Positions 1 through 12,445 of a DNA stretch of 64,000 nt are shown in pieces. The notes under the pieces are model-generated. The model did no database searches and had not been told where the DNA came from. It was given only the letters and a program-made list of their open reading frames with translations. Position numbers and translations under genes: made by a program. Numbering within the stretch: the first letter of the stretch is position 1; each line of letters starts with the position of its first letter. Source of the stretch: Guyanagaster necrorhizus (taxonomy: Eukaryota; Basidiomycota; Agaricomycetes; Agaricales; Physalacriaceae); NCBI RefSeq assembly GCF_019112545.1, contig NW_025064894.1, forward strand, positions 1,251,668 through 1,315,667. The letters are read 5' to 3'.

Positions 1-790
1 GCTCTGGTTTTGTGTTTGTAACTTCAGGCAAGAGAATAGACTTCTTATTGATATTATTAAGGGAGATCTAAGAACTGTGTGAGGCATCAAAGCTTATGCA
101 GGACTCTAGTTCAATTGAATAAGGGGTTTTGGATTGTGCTCTAGCCTGAGAATAAGAGAGCAGTGTCTGAAAGACACTATCTTGAGTTTTTGAGGTATTT
201 GTGATATGCAGCACTACAGATGGCAGAGGTTCAAACCCTTTAAGTCTGTTGGATAGTGTTTTATTGTGTTTTGTGTCTCTAGATTGCATAGGTTTGAATT
301 CTGTGGGTCTACAATTGGTTTGGAAACTTGTGTACAGAGATCTAAGCTTTTTGGCATTTGTGGACACATTTGTGATTGGTTTCTGCTTAGAGTGCTAAGC
401 TTTGGGTCATGTATTGTGTGTGTTAGAGATTTTGATTTGATCTGAGCTATGCTTGGAACCTTTGTGAGAGTTGTGGGATTGTTTTGATGTATTGTATTGA
501 GCTACAGTATCTTTGCCTCAAGACCTGGCAACATTCATTTCCATCTCTTGTTTTCATAAAATGAAAAGCTTTGAGACTTAGAGAGACCTAGAACTGTTGT
601 ACATGCATTATTGCTATTTGCATACAGTGGATTCATTGGAGAAGACAATTATATTTGCTGTTACTACCTTTATTGCATTATAATCTCCCCACAAACTAAG
701 AGTATTGTATATGTGTTGGTGTGAGTGTGATCAGTGGATAGCACTTTGCTGTATCTGTTTTCACCTTGTGTGCATATAAGACCTCTTCAT
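1..790 (+). repeat. R1 LTR-like repeat, copy A (5' part outside the window)
   Basis: This stretch aligns along its length with 27068-27918 and 47475-48201. Shared landmarks are the opening CTCTGG..TTTGTGTTTGTAAC, the internal motif GGCAGAGGTTCAAACCC, and the closing CCTCTTCA. All copies are CpG-poor and carry no convincing ORF. The ending in CA and the TG start seen in the longer copies suggest a long terminal repeat. No coding element can be assigned to it. Confidence 0.7.
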
Positions 791-1289
791 CACTCATGTT
801 GGTTTTATGTAACTGTATTTGTACCCACAAAGAGGAATAGAATAACTGTACCTTCAGTATTTAGATGTGTCATACAAATTGTGATATTTACTTGCTCTAA
901 ACTCATAGTAACTGGATCATTGCATCTATTGTTCATGTTCTCTTGACCAGTGGTACTCATAATGATGATTTCAGCCCCATTAACAGAGAGCTTATAAAAA
1001 GGCAGAAAAATTTCTGAGAAGAAAATATGATTTTTAAAAGCTGTGTGATGTAGATATTATGAGTATATCAGTATGTGATGGTGAACTCTCTTGAGGTTGT
1101 AGTTTTTATCTGACATTGTTTTCTTTGTCTAAAATTCTGAGTGGACACCTTTAGTAGGTTCATCAGGTTAGAAATGCCTCTGACAGTCAGATATTCATCC
1201 AGAGCTTTGGGTGATATACACTTTGAGAAGGGTTCAAAAGTGATATCACCTAGAACCCATTAGACATGAAATAAAAGTGAGTTACTCTT
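791..1289. other. CpG-poor decayed sequence without a recognisable gene
   Basis: The stretch lies between R1 copy A and a reverse-strand Gypsy relic. I see no long ORF, no splice-supported exon and no RNA gene. It is probably untranslated or decayed transposon sequence. Confidence 0.4.
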
Positions 1290-1595
1290 CTATTCATGTC
1301 CTTCAATGCCTTCAACAAATTCTTCAGCATCACCAGAACAACTAAAATCATATAGTTTAGGCCTTTTGCAATTTAGAAAAAGTACTTCATTGCTTTCAAT
1401 ATAAGGTCTTAGTAAATTAACATGGAAGTGGGAATGAATATGATGTTTGACAAGCTCTTCTGACAAGTCTAACTCATATGTCAATGATTTATGATCAGTG
1501 TTGAGTACAGCATAAGGTCTAACATATTTCAATATGAGTTTAGTTGCTCTTGCTTTTGGTAGATTTAAATTTTTAGTCAATAGATATACCTTCAA
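1290..1595 (-). pseudogene. Integrase C-terminal fragment of the decayed Gypsy element
   Basis: The 101-residue fragment starts KVYLLTKNLNL and continues with a region that matches the usual K-L-x-x-KY-x-x-P-Y end of Gypsy integrases, then HSHFHVNLLRPY, the familiar H-x-x-FHVSLLRPY motif. It lies directly downstream, in element orientation, of the integrase core fragment at 1994-2401. Integrase would insert the cDNA into the chromosome. Here only the C-terminal piece is in one frame. The upstream 1600-1990 segment is broken by stops. Confidence 0.7.
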
Positions 1596-1993
1596 ACCTT
1601 GTTTAATATTCAGTTCAGAGGTACAATGTTTATTAGCTTCATGTGTTTGGAAAACTCAGGAGGCAATTAGAGTATCATGAGCATCATAAAGGTTCTGCAT
1701 AGCTTGAATGGCAAAAGCACAAATTCCTCATACTGAACCTCTCTCATCATTAAAGATATATATTCTCCAATGAGTTCAAAAGATGCAAATCCAGTAGATA
1801 CATTCATGCTTGAATTAATGGCAAATTCAGTAATAGGTACCTTAATCAACTAATCTTGTTAATCAGGACAAATTATGGTTCTGAAAATTTGGCCAATAAA
1901 GTGGTTAGCTCACTCTGTAGCTCCATCAGTCTGTGGATGGAATGAGATAAACATCAGGAGCTTACTACTAAGCAATCTTCATAATTCCTTTCA

Positions 1994-2401
1994 TCAAACT
2001 GAGGTGAACTTTGGATCTCTGTCTGAGACAATGGATTCTAGAAGACTATGTAGTCTTATGATCTCACAGAAATATATCACAGATAAATTTGTGGTGGTAT
2101 TAGATGTATGAACTGGAATTAAATGAACTTGAGAGGTCAACTGGCAGATAATGACCCAGAGGTAATTATAACCTTTAACTTCAGAAAATGGTTCAATAAA
2201 ATCCATACTAATAGATTGCCATAGATGTGTGGGTATAGGCATTGAATGAAACTTCCCAGCAGGAGCCTTATAGTTTCCCTTGGATTTGTTGCAAGTCTCA
2301 CATGTATGACAGAAGAAATCACACATGCCATAAAGCTTTGGCCACCAATACCAATGATGGATGTACTCAGCAGTGTGTTGCAGACCAAAGTGTCCTACCA
2401 C
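1994..2401 (-). pseudogene. Integrase zinc-finger and core fragment of the decayed Gypsy element
   Basis: The fragment has GHFGLQHTAEYI, then WWPKLYGMCDFFCHTCETC, which is the H2C2 zinc finger. It continues with SISMDFIEPF, carrying the first catalytic Asp, and ends near SDRDPKFTS, carrying the second. These residues define the DDE integrase fold of Ty3/Gypsy elements. The reading stops before the catalytic Glu. The frame stays open for 135 residues, so this is the best preserved part of the relic. Confidence 0.8.
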
Positions 2402-2503
2402 TTCATGAGCTTGTTCAATAATGCTTCCTCAAAGTGAATGCATGCCCTTACATGATTTAGGGATGAAAAATAACCTATCATGAGGTTTGTATGAAATTTC
2501 TGA

Positions 2504-2932
2504 CTAAATTAAGCCTTTTTCAATGAAAAAGCAAGGATGATCATTGGAAGCTTTGAGCACCTTTGAAAATATGGGATCTGAGGAATATAAAGACAATACA
2601 TCAGATATGAATGTAGGGTCCATATCCATAACAGTCTGTAAGTTTTTCTCATTGTCTCTAGAGTCAAAGACAGTAGGATTGTTATTAGATGATTGAATGG
2701 GTTCAGGTTTATTGTGTTCCCCAGCATTCTTCATTTCTTCAGCTTCAAGATCTTGAGTTTCATGCTTTCCTGTGAAGCATTTAAACTCTTGATGTGGTTT
2801 TATCACATGAAATTGGACAACCATTTTCTTGGCCTCTTTCTTACATCCTAGAGGTAGGTCTTCACCAATTTTGTCAATGCAGATATTGGCATTAACAAAC
2901 TTAGCCAATTGGTCATGATAGGGCATCTGCAA
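2504..2932 (-). pseudogene. RNase H to integrase linker fragment of the decayed Gypsy element
   Basis: A 142-residue open stretch lies between the reverse-transcriptase/RNase H region and the integrase. It is hydrophilic, with a serine-, asparagine- and glutamate-rich middle, as expected for the variable linker of pol. It begins in a segment equivalent to the 'ADALS' end of RNase H (MPYHDQLAKFVN). The assignment rests mostly on its position between better recognised fragments. Confidence 0.45.
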
Positions 2933-3504
2933 CCTTATTGGTTACACCCTTCACATATGTGATATCAAAGTCAAAGCATGAGAGATATTCTATCCACTGC
3001 ATTTGAGAGTTTGATAGCTGATGTTGAGTTTGAAGAATTCAAGGGCCTTATAGTTAGTCACAACATAAATATGACAGCTAATGAGATTCTCCTCAACTTA
3101 AGAATGGCTTCAAGCATGGCTAGAGTTTCAGTTTCAAAAACACAGTAATTATGCTGGCTGTCTGTGAACTTCTTTGATATGAACCCAGCTAGACAGCAGG
3201 TTTGTCAGGTAGATCCTTGACCATATATTGCACCCATGCCAGATATAGAGGCATCACAGATAACTTATATATGCTCCTTAACAGAAGGGCTAATAGAGCA
3301 GAGGATTGGTATCTTGCAGCACAAATCCTTGATTGATTAGAAGCAGACAGAATAGAGTGGGCACCAGTAGAAAGGCCATCCATGTTTTGTCATTTCAGAT
3401 AGAGGAGCAGTATATGCAGTCACATCTGATAGAAAGTGAATGAGATAATTCACTAGTCCAAGGAATTTCTCAGTATCATTGTAGTTCTGAGGCTGTCTCC
3501 AGTT

Positions 3505-3717
3505 TCAGATGCAGTCAAGCTTATCAGAATCAGCATAGAGACCCTTATCATCAACAAGATGATGAAGGCAGTTCATTTTATCAGTGTAAAGTTGAACCTT
3601 TTCTGCCTTCATAAATAGCTGGTTTTCATAAAGTTTACCAAATACAAGTGCTAAGTGTTTTTCATCTTCTTGAATGCTGTCACTATAAATGAACAAGTCA
3701 TCAAGATATACATGCAT
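3505..3717 (-). pseudogene. Reverse transcriptase active-site fragment of the decayed Gypsy element
   Basis: The fragment opens with VYLDDLFIYSDS, the Y-x-DD catalytic box of Gypsy reverse transcriptases. It continues through EDEKHLALVFGKL and LFMKAEKVQLY, matching the standard H-x-x-H-L-x-x-V and L-x-x-K-x-x-KC regions. Finger-domain remnants lie just upstream in element orientation (3798-4183), in other frames. The catalytic Asp pair is intact, but the gene around it is broken. Confidence 0.75.
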
Positions 3718-4689
3718 GAAGACACCAATATAATCATGAAAGATTGATGTTATGAGTCTTTAAAATGTGAAAAAAGCATTACAATCTTCTTGCTGCATTA
3801 TATTACTCTTGAAAGTTCTAAAAATGGTGGCAAATGCTGTTTTTCATACATCAGATGATACAATATGAACTTGCTCATATGCATTAGAAAGATCAATCTT
3901 TGGTTATAACTTAGCTTGAGCAATGTCAAGGAGAATGGTATCTTGATCTGGAAAGGGGGTAACATTCCTCTGAGTGTTCTTATTATGTTTCTAACAGTCA
4001 ATGGTGGTCCAAATATCTGATCCATCCTTTTTCAGGATGCATAACATTGGAGCTGCTTGAGTAGAGACACAAGTTTCCACCAGTGAGTTCTCTTATATTG
4101 AGCAATTTCTCAGCTAGTTTACTCTTCATAGAGTCAGGGCAATGAGGCAAGTAATAATTATACTTGGCTTTATCATTAATCAATAGTATTTCATGATTAA
4201 CAGCTCAGAGTGGTGGCAATTCCTCAGGAATACCACCATGATATCATGGCATGATCCTACCTATTGAGCATGAAGTCAAGAAATATCAGCAAGAGGAAAG
4301 CTGGATAAAGGCTCACTTCAGCTAGAGAAGACTATCACCAACTTTAATGCTGAACAAAGATGTAATGAGTAGGTTCTTCACATTCTCTCCAACATTGCAC
4401 TGATATTTATCAGCTCTGATTTTGTTTTAAAGACAATAATAGAGACAATTATCAACACACTCTCAGAGACAGCTATTCACAAATTTTTATATCTCACTAG
4501 AGCCTCTGCCATCATTGTTTATCTAGGATTATTTGAACAGTGCAAGTTCTCAAAGATCTTTCATCATGATTGTAAAAGTGCAGTGCAATGGTGCTAATGA
4601 TGGTGCAGATGAACCTCCTTCATCCATGCTAGAACAAGAAGTGCTGTTTCTCAAGGAACACTTATCAAAAACTGGTGAGGGTTACTGTG

Positions 4690-5240
4690 AATGGTCTTTT
4701 TGTTAGAGCTGAGCTATAAATAGTGGAAATACATTTCTTCTGAATATGCAGGCCATATACACAGTGGAAAATAATCCTCAATTTGTCTCTCATAACTGTT
4801 ACAATTTTCATACTTATCTTATCTTATCAAGTGCCTATCTAATCACAGGTGCATACTCATTATCTATCTGGCTGGACTGATAACTACATTTATATTGAAC
4901 AATCTGCACCATTGTACTGTGACTTGTGATAGATGCCTTGCTGATGAATGCCTTGATGATGCACATACTTCATTGTTTCATGCACCTGTAACACACTCTT
5001 TAGTTCCACCCCACAGACAGCTACAATGGGACAGACTATATTTATCACAGACCAAAATGTATATAGGCAGCATAACTCTTGCTATAGTAGACTCAGCTTC
5101 AAGCTAAAGTTTATTCTACACTATCCAATCTCAAGCCTACTTGTAACAGCTTTGAACCTCACAATGAGTAGAACAACAGAAGTGGACTCCAGTGTGACTG
5201 TATGAACACAATACAACACTGGTTTATCATAAGTTCAACT
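4690..5240 (+). repeat. Decayed LTR-like sequence related to the chromovirus LTR
   Basis: The segment has a TATA-like GTATATAG near 5058. About 34 nt downstream, at 5093, it has AGCTTCAAGCTAAAGTTTAT. That is the counterpart of AGCTTCGAGCTAAAGTTTAT in the young LTR at 49527, with CG changed to CA. Following sequence (CACTATCCAATCTCAAGCCTAC, read with CG-to-CA/TG changes) also parallels the young LTR. Its boundaries are approximate. No matching primer-binding copy was found after it, so it may be a solo or truncated LTR. Confidence 0.5.
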
Positions 5241-6090
5241 CATATTATGCCTGGATCTAACAATAATGAGTTTGAGGATTTCAGTTCTCCATATATCATC
5301 ACAATGAGATAGTATCTCTGGGTCTTATCCTTTTGTGAAATGAATGGCATGAATTTAGGGAGACTGAGACTTGTAAAGAAGAAAAAGCTCTGCATGTCAA
5401 GACAAAAGTTATTCAGAACTATCACATTTACATTTCAAGAAATGAAATACCACTCTGCCTTGAAATATTATGGAGGAAATTCAAAGATATATGCTTATAA
5501 ATTGATTCACTGGCCATGATGCAAATCAAACATCTCTCATCCAGAGGAAAAGCATCTGACTATCCACCACTTACAAGGTGGAATATATGAGACTACAATT
5601 TCCATCCTGAAAGGCTATAGAAGTTCCTCTTTAGAGAGATACAAACAGAAACATTCACTGCTGGTCTACAATTTTAAATGACTGTAGCAGTGAATTGCAG
5701 ATAAACAGCTGGAAGGATGTGCAAACAATTGCTGAAAAGATGAAACAAGAGGAGCAAACTTGATTCCTGATTTCCAATGGTGAGAGCAGAGCATTTCAGG
5801 GAGATGACTACTATGAGAAAATCAATATTGACAACTAAAGTAAGATTTATTTTTGAGATAAGGCTCCATAGAATGAACTAGGAATATATTAAGAAGAGCA
5901 TGACCAAGTACACTGTGTCAGAGACAAATTTCCAGCCATGGATCTGATAGCAAAGAATTCTTCATTCACAAGAAAGAAACTATGCTCAGAGCTCAGTACA
6001 TCTAACAACCAGAGCAGTAGTTGAGCTGAAGGTGTACCCATTCTCCAGAATTTTCACTGATGGAAAAGGTATGAGAATCGCAACTGCAAC
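5241..6090. other. CpG-poor decayed sequence, no gene recognised
   Basis: Only short ORFs occur and none has a recognisable domain. Composition switches to CpG-containing sequence at about 6060-6110. That marks the right edge of the first decayed block. Confidence 0.4.
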
Positions 6091-6104
6091 ATTTGGTGCT
6101 TGAA

Positions 6105-6192
6105 TGCTGGGAGCATTGGCACGGACCGGTTCCTCCGAGATCATGTGAAGTAGTACCGCAGATTTCCGCGTGTCTGTAAGCTAGACCCCCGA
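6105..6192 (+). repeat. Short dispersed repeat, copy 1 of 2
   Basis: GAGCATTGGCACGGACCGGT and the following 65 nt match 31578-31655 (GAGCGTTGGCACGGTCCGGT). Shared blocks are CTCCGAGATCA, CCG.AGATT.CCGC and GTCTGTAAGCTAGA versus GTCCGTAGCTAGA. The function is unknown. Both copies keep their CpGs. Confidence 0.55.
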
Positions 6193-7333
6193 CTATCACG
6201 GACCTAGCGATACGGTTCCAATGCCTTCCGACGAAAGTCAGATCCTAGTGCGTAATGAGCCTATCATACAAACTTGGTCTGTGACTCACAAACTCCCCTT
6301 CCCCATTATCCATGTCTACCCAATGTCCAAGTCCATTGCACGGTGTACTTACTTCGCTATTCCTTCCTCACCATCGTCCCTCTGCCTCCTGTACCATTAC
6401 GACACAGAAAAGCTTGGCAAGGAGTATCAAATAATGGAATAAGATAAGTGCTCAGTAAGTAATATTGATCTTCTAATGCGCAACTGCTTTGATTTCTGTA
6501 AGTACCGGTACGAATGCCGCATCTAGCTATATTACCCAAACAGATCTACTATCAGATCGGAACAGCAACCCCAATCTATCGTCGTTTACGGCAATGTTCT
6601 GCATACAACTCAGCTTTCGTGAATGTTTTCTGATACAGTATCTATTTATCAGACCCGTGCCTAATCTTAGGAATAAACAGTGTGAGGCAAGGCAGAAGCC
6701 GATCAGGGCGTATACTAGCCCCAGAATCCCTTCTTTCTATCCTTCCTGATTGGAAGTGTAAATGTATACTGAGCCCTCTAGACAACGGATTGTTCTAACC
6801 GAACATTTATATATAGTGTGCTGACACCACAGATGCATATCTGTTATCTATTCTTGCACCCCCAATGACCTATCATTTCCACACTTGCCGCAGCATGGCT
6901 CGAAGCTTTCTTCCATCAAATAAACGGCTAGTCATCACTCAATAATCAATCATGCGACCGGCCTTCTCACGACAACGGAATATCTGGAATAGCTGATTAT
7001 CCTAAATATTAGCAGATAGCAAGGCTCCCTACTGCAGTAAATGCGACTCATCCATTGTCTCCTCCTTTCACTTGACTGATATTCTTTCCATGAGTGGGTA
7101 CGAAATGTTCTGCGTTTGTTCTTTAACTGTACTCATAGCTCGTAGCAAACTGGTGAGACCCCCTTAGTCGCAACCATCGTGCGGCACCGGGTACATCACT
7201 GACGCCAAACTCTATCTCGTTTTATTGTGTAGCGTGTGTATCCGCGCCAATGAACACGCGCAAACCGGTCCGTCTCCGATATTAACAGCTACAATATTTA
7301 ATCACAGTACTTCATCCATTTGCTGCCATTACA
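6193..7333. other. Intergenic region
   Basis: Composition is normal, with CpGs. I see no ORF with recognisable domains or convincing splice structure, and no RNA gene. Confidence 0.4.
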
Positions 7334-7780
7334 ATGTCAAAATTCGAGGTATATGCGTACGAATTCCTCCCAGACCCCCCTCTAGGTGCGAAGTCCACTG
7401 CTCTCAAGCTGAATTTCTGCTCATAGTACACACTAGACAGTAATGGCGTTAACCGTGTCATCTTCCAATGCACGTACAACCACCCGTACCCGATGCCGGA
7501 CTTGTCGAGGTATGCAGAGGAGCGCCTGGAGAACTACCAAACCATGTCATCATCCGGGGGGCAGAGCTATCTTGTCTGTTTCTCTGCAAAGGCAAAAACA
7601 AACGGCCGGCTGCTTAACCGCATGACGGACTTTTACCACAAGTGGTACCATCCTGAAGATGTTTCGAGTCAATGGTATGGGACGGTGGTCGTGTTTAAAA
7701 TTATAGTTGGATGGCGAGGTAGAATGTCATACGGGCACGTAGACGAGAGAGATTTCGAGAGAATCCGAAGCATAATTTAA
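7334..7780 (+). CDS. Small hypothetical protein, two exons
   Basis: The start codon at 7334 follows the favourable context ACAATG. Exon 1 is 7334-7385. A canonical 51-nt intron (GTGCGA..CTAG) covers 7386-7436. Exon 2 is 7437-7780 and ends in TAA. Splicing joins PDPPL to DSNGVNRVIFQC in frame and gives a protein of about 131 residues. It is rich in Tyr and charged residues, with no signal peptide or membrane segment. I do not recognise the family. The acidic/aromatic start (MSKFEVYAYEFLPDPP) and an evenly structured body suggest a small soluble domain. Without the splice, the upstream frame ends at TAG, so the two-exon model decides the start. Confidence 0.6.
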
Positions 7781-8447
7781 ATGCATAATTTTTCACCTTT
7801 GCGGCTTGGATTTTTCCCGTGAGAAGCAGAAACGATTGACAACAGTGTGAATCCAAGTGGATTTTTGGGAGAAAACAAGTCCGTAGTATATCAATGATGT
7901 CTGACCATTCATCCCTGGATACGTACTCAGGGCTATTCACTTTAAGGACTCGCCGGTTTCTCACCAGAATATTGGTGCTCGGATATCAAAGCATGTGTAA
8001 GATCGTCATTAAATACAATGTCTATGGAAACAGCGTTATGGGCGGCCGCGAGATACCCGAAGAGTGATCTTCGATTGATGATCAGCGATAATTTGCTGAG
8101 CGCCCGGGGCAGGAACCCAAAAAGGCGTTCATTCAGAGCTTTCCATCACTAAACCATCGAACTTCAACTTTTGGATCATTCCAAATATTTCTTGTTTCTT
8201 GGTGGTATAAGTGCTCACCTCCAAGATGTTGCAGTAACATGAGAAATGCCAAGCATAAAGTCCAAGCGAGACGCGACAGGTTCGATACGAAAATCCTGTC
8301 TATGATACAGCATTTGGTAAACAGACAAGGACGCAAAGTCGTTTCCAGTTTGGGCTATTAGCTTGTAGAACCATATCGCCTATGGATAAAGGAGAAGGGA
8401 GAACTCTATGATGCTCATCGTCATCAAGTGCATGTTGGCTATCAATA
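7781..8447. other. Intergenic region, possible unrecognised exons
   Basis: Short reverse-strand ORFs occur at 7701-7964 and 8133-8336, but none shows a domain or clear splice sites that would attach it to the neighbouring gene. Confidence 0.3.
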
Positions 8448-9263
8448 CTATATACTCTCATGCAAATTGAAATAAATACTTTCGTCAAAGGCCAACAAAA
8501 CGAGCACCCTCAGGATCCTTCCGGAGACCGAATGTTTAGCATATGGGCTAAGCTTTTCTGGGATCACCGTTTCACCTGCTACCCATGGAAAGAATAACCT
8601 GCAATCAGCAGCATAATATTCCTCGTCGTGGAGACATTCATATGCTATAATAAGTCTCGGTAATCCGTAGGGCAGCCTCACAGACTTCGCGTGATACATG
8701 AAGGCTGTTGGAACGAACACTGCGGGAGCAGGTGTGGATGATGGTCTCTTCGCCGTTGAGGACCCTTGCTCTGGAAAGATAGGATATGACGAGCTCGGAG
8801 CTTGTCGACAATATCAGGTTAGTCCTTCATATAACCCTCGAGCTCGTCTCATTACTTCCGTCACTGCTTGCATGGAAGGGCATAGTCCGTAGGAGATCCT
8901 GAGGCACCGGCACGTTGCCTCCAATGAGGATGTGAGATACGATGGAAGAGATGATCCTGGTTCGGGGTTATGTATAAAATTATGCAAAGATGGGGCCAAT
9001 CCACGTACCTCGTGATGCACCACCGTGACGCTCTCTATTGTGTCCACTAGTTTCTCCAGTGTCAAGTAATGGGACGGTAAAGTAATGGGCAAGATGGGGC
9101 TCTTGCGCGATTCCTGGTCTTGGTCAGGCTTGTGAATTTGATTGAAAGTTCCTTCCGATATCAGCTGCCCAGGGATCATGTTGGAGAGCTTGTGATCTAG
9201 CACGGCACCTAGACCTCTGGAAAATCGTGTTCTTCTATTTGCAGACAGGGCGTTTTCGCACAT
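8448..9263 (-). CDS. Hypothetical protein, at least two or three exons
   Basis: The first exon starts at 9263 (MCENALSANRRTRF). It reads through a charged region to a candidate donor GTACGT at about 9010 and an acceptor CCAG near 8955. A second donor, GTAATGAG, at about 8850 with branch site CTAAC and an AAG acceptor could link it to the last exon. That exon runs from about 8800 to 8448 and includes FFPWVAGETVIPEKL. Exact joins are uncertain, because two frames are open between 8850 and 8955. I see no signal peptide, no transmembrane segment and no catalytic motif that I recognise. It lies in normal CpG-containing DNA. Confidence 0.4.
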
Positions 9264-10400
9264 ACAACAAAAAAAACGGTTGTTGTAGGCAGTTTCACAT
9301 GTAAGGAATGGTAGCGCTAGAGTCTGGTCCTAGTCAATCCGGACGAACAAGGACGGAGAATTTTAAAGTCCTTGAGACTTGGGAATTTATGCAAGTATAT
9401 GAGTCTGGTAAGAGATAGGCTGAAAAATAGAGTGTCGCAGATGAAGAGCATTCTCTGGCGTTTCCCTCCGCGGCTGTACATTAACAAAGAGCAGTAAAAC
9501 AATCACTTATAGTAACAATGTCCAGGATAGCCCTGAGACTGACGAGAATAAATCGTTTTTGGCGGACGACATGGGATTGAGGTCATTCGGTATGATTTTC
9601 ATCCTGCCCGTGTAACCCTCTGGTAGTTCATTAATGGTCTTCACCGCATTTCCCAGATCTCTTGAAGCTAAAATTGATCTTAGACAGTGCATAAAAAATC
9701 ATCCACTCGGTACGTACCTATGAATGCCATCAACAAATATCAGTTCCACATGTCTTCCACACCTTCTTTATGCTTTACATTGACGATATTGATCACCAAG
9801 GCGTTACGACATCTAAAAATCCTGTTTCTCTCCCAGCAGGCCTCACTATGGATGAAGAACGACATGTACTTCATATACTCATCAAAATATTTCAGCAATT
9901 ATTGGTCTGCTTTCTAAAATCAGTCCATGGGAATGATGTCCATGAAAACTGCATAGCCCATGGTAACTGTCCAATAAATTCAGGAGTTCAACCACGCTGA
10001 TTATATTTAGAATTGTGTAACATATTTCCAGTATTCAGAAGATGTACCGTGGTAACTCCAGAGATTCATGGCAGTCCAGTTTGCAGACTTTGCAAATACT
10101 GCCCATGGATAGCATACTGAGCATCCCCTGTTCCAGTAGAGTCCTAGTCTCCGGTACTACCTGAGCCTGATCCAAACATCTTCGATGAGTCAGTGATTAC
10201 AGCTGAGAGCCACTCCCTCTCTGCACTAGCGGCAAAGGAAAACAATCATTACGGTTGTGGTATCAACATATAACGCTAGTTTTCTTAAATCCAATGATTC
10301 AATCATCATCGGGTCCTATATACGTCTGCCGGTCATATTCATGATCATGGATACCTAAGCAAATATCAAGGCCATCGTCTCTCAAACGCGCCAGAAACTC
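9264..10400. other. Intergenic region
   Basis: Short ORFs on both strands (for example 9770-10000 on the plus strand) lack domains and splice support. Nothing further can be assigned. Confidence 0.35.
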
Positions 10401-10447
10401 TACACCATCCTCATCTTGAAAGGGCAAATAAAAGCCGCATCTAGAAA

Positions 10448-12056
10448 TTACGTGAAGACTTTCAAGCCTTTGCATGCCAGCGCGAACTTCACATCGCAGG
10501 AAATCATGTCCACAAAGTCGTTAGTGTCAAGAAAAGGGACCGAAGTAAGGTTAACTTCCTCCATGTCCAACTCAAGCTTCTTCAAACACGGAAGAATGGC
10601 ATAACTGTCCCCATCTCCAACACGCATAATCTCCGACATTTCGACGAAAAGACTGTGAACGATGAATTGCGGCCTGAGGGGTGTGAACAGATGGTTCCAT
10701 TCAAAGCCGAGCGTGATGAGTTGGGGTGTTAGCTTGAGTATGAGGAGCAAATGGTCATCCATCTGAACATCAACGAAACGGAGCTCTGTCAGGGATCATT
10801 CATAGCGAACGATGAGTGAATGAAGGTGGGAGAACACATCGAGAAAGCACTCGATTAGCGTTGAATCCACGGGACCGTCATTATCACAACCAGACGTCAC
10901 AGTCATCCATTTCAGACGGGGTAAAATGACGCCGTTCCCAGAGACGCTGAGAGCTTCTGAAGTGATGCATTTTGGACAAAATAAGAAGGCAGATCAGAGG
11001 ATTGAGGGATAAGGCTATGATGATGATATGAAAAGGAGAAAAGACGAGGAGCTGATGTGACGATATCCAGATATTTTGGTCTGGTGTTATAATCTATGAG
11101 CCTCCTCGCATCTAAGAATGAGATGAATTCTCCCCAGGGAATGAGACGTCTGCTTCCATGTGCATGCCTATCAAATAGAATATTTGCAGCTCGCATCAAC
11201 AGCACCAGGATTAGTATTCCCTCCGCATGTCAAGGATACCTCTTCAATTCTGTCGAGCCTGCCACGAACAATGGAGAGACGAGACAGAAGCGATGGAGGC
11301 ATGATCAGTTCTATGCATCCCCAGCGCTTCGAATGGGTCACCAAAAGATAAAAGCACTGGTTCATCACTTCATCTTCGACCAGCTGCTCTGCGGATCATT
11401 CCCCCTCCATCTCGTCAGAGTCCTCATGCCTGCAGAAAAAATCAAGGTTATGCTCCTGACTATACTCAAGGGCCCATTCAAGAAGAGCGACCATGTTCTT
11501 ATTGAGGACCGCGACACTCGATTCATCGTCCTATCCAACAGCTTTACGTGGCACATTGACCTCCACCGTCGACCAGATCTCAAGAAAGAGAGACCCAACC
11601 ACACCTCTCCACGAGCTGCACACTTGGGCGAGATACCATGGTCCTTCCGCGATACTCAACACATTGAATCCAAAGACGCAGTCGGGTCCCATGGATCTGG
11701 GCTCCGTACTTTCTTCTGCTGTCCAGCAGAAAATCTCAACAAGGATTTCGTTGGGTAGCGACAGATAGGGGATAATGCTGTCCGAAAATCGTGCCTCATT
11801 GTTTTGAGTCGAAACATCCGCGTCTCAAGAGCCGTAGCTGCACTCCGCAGTAGACTGATCTCTCTCTGGATTTCGGAGATGGGCGCATCAAGGCTCTCAA
11901 TTGATGCCTCCAACTGAACAGCTTGGAAGGCTCTTGGTACGGTGTTGGTGTGTATGAGTATCGTAAGATCGGAAGAATGACCAGACGTCCAATCGTATTT
12001 GGATAGCAGGTCATCAAGGAACGGGTGGACACCGACTTTGTTTTTGATAGCATCAT
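10448..12056 (-). pseudogene. Decayed F-box/LRR-like gene, tandem paralogue
   Basis: Reverse-strand fragments line up in order with the better preserved F-box gene at 12446-14411. The coiled coil EASIESLDAPISEIQREI (11913-11830) matches EASIKILDTPISEIQAEI. RWGCIELIMPP matches RRGSVELIIPA. FLDARRLIDYNTRPKYLDIV matches the FLDARPL region. The C-terminal part MDDHLLLILKLTPQL (10762) matches MDDHFLSILQLSPQL. The F-box helix itself is out of frame after a shift near 11760, and several stops separate the pieces. It is a broken duplicate. In the intact family the product would recruit substrates to an SCF ubiquitin ligase. Confidence 0.75.
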
Positions 12057-12445
12057 AACTTTACTGCAAAGTGGTTAGTTGACGTGCAGGTCATGATATA
12101 AGCGAGATCTTACGCGGGGGCAATCGACGGTCTTTACCAGAGCAGCTCTACGAGGAACATGGAATGTTGTTAGTCGAAAGGAATGACGGAAGCCGGAAGG
12201 CCCAGAGCCGTACCGAAATAGGATTCAGGCCCGTTCATACCTTGGCGCTGAACCGAAAAAGTTCAAATTTTGGAGGATTGGTTTATTGCTTTGGATTTTT
12301 TTATCATAAAATTTCTAAATACTATAAAACTTGTATGATTATTATCTGGTAGTAAGAATGGAACACCATTATTATCCCTAAACTGTAACACCGGTACACA
12401 GATCCTCGTATGCAACCAAACAGCTTTTCGCTTTGTAAACCCCAT

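Larger units (their letters stand above)
1290..4183 (-). mobile_element. Decayed Ty3/Gypsy pol relic, reverse strand
   Basis: Fragments of one pol gene lie in the correct order on the reverse strand, in several frames broken by stops. The finger region of reverse transcriptase is at 4183-3800, the RT active-site region at 3717-3505, a tether between RNase H and integrase at 2932-2504, the integrase zinc finger and core at 2401-1994, and the integrase C-terminus at 1595-1290. No single frame spans the whole. CpG is nearly absent and many stops look like CGA-to-TGA or CAA/CAG-to-TAA/TAG changes. It is a different lineage from the chromovirus at 49-55 kb, because its protein fragments are clearly divergent from that element. 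It cannot be autonomous. Confidence 0.8.
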
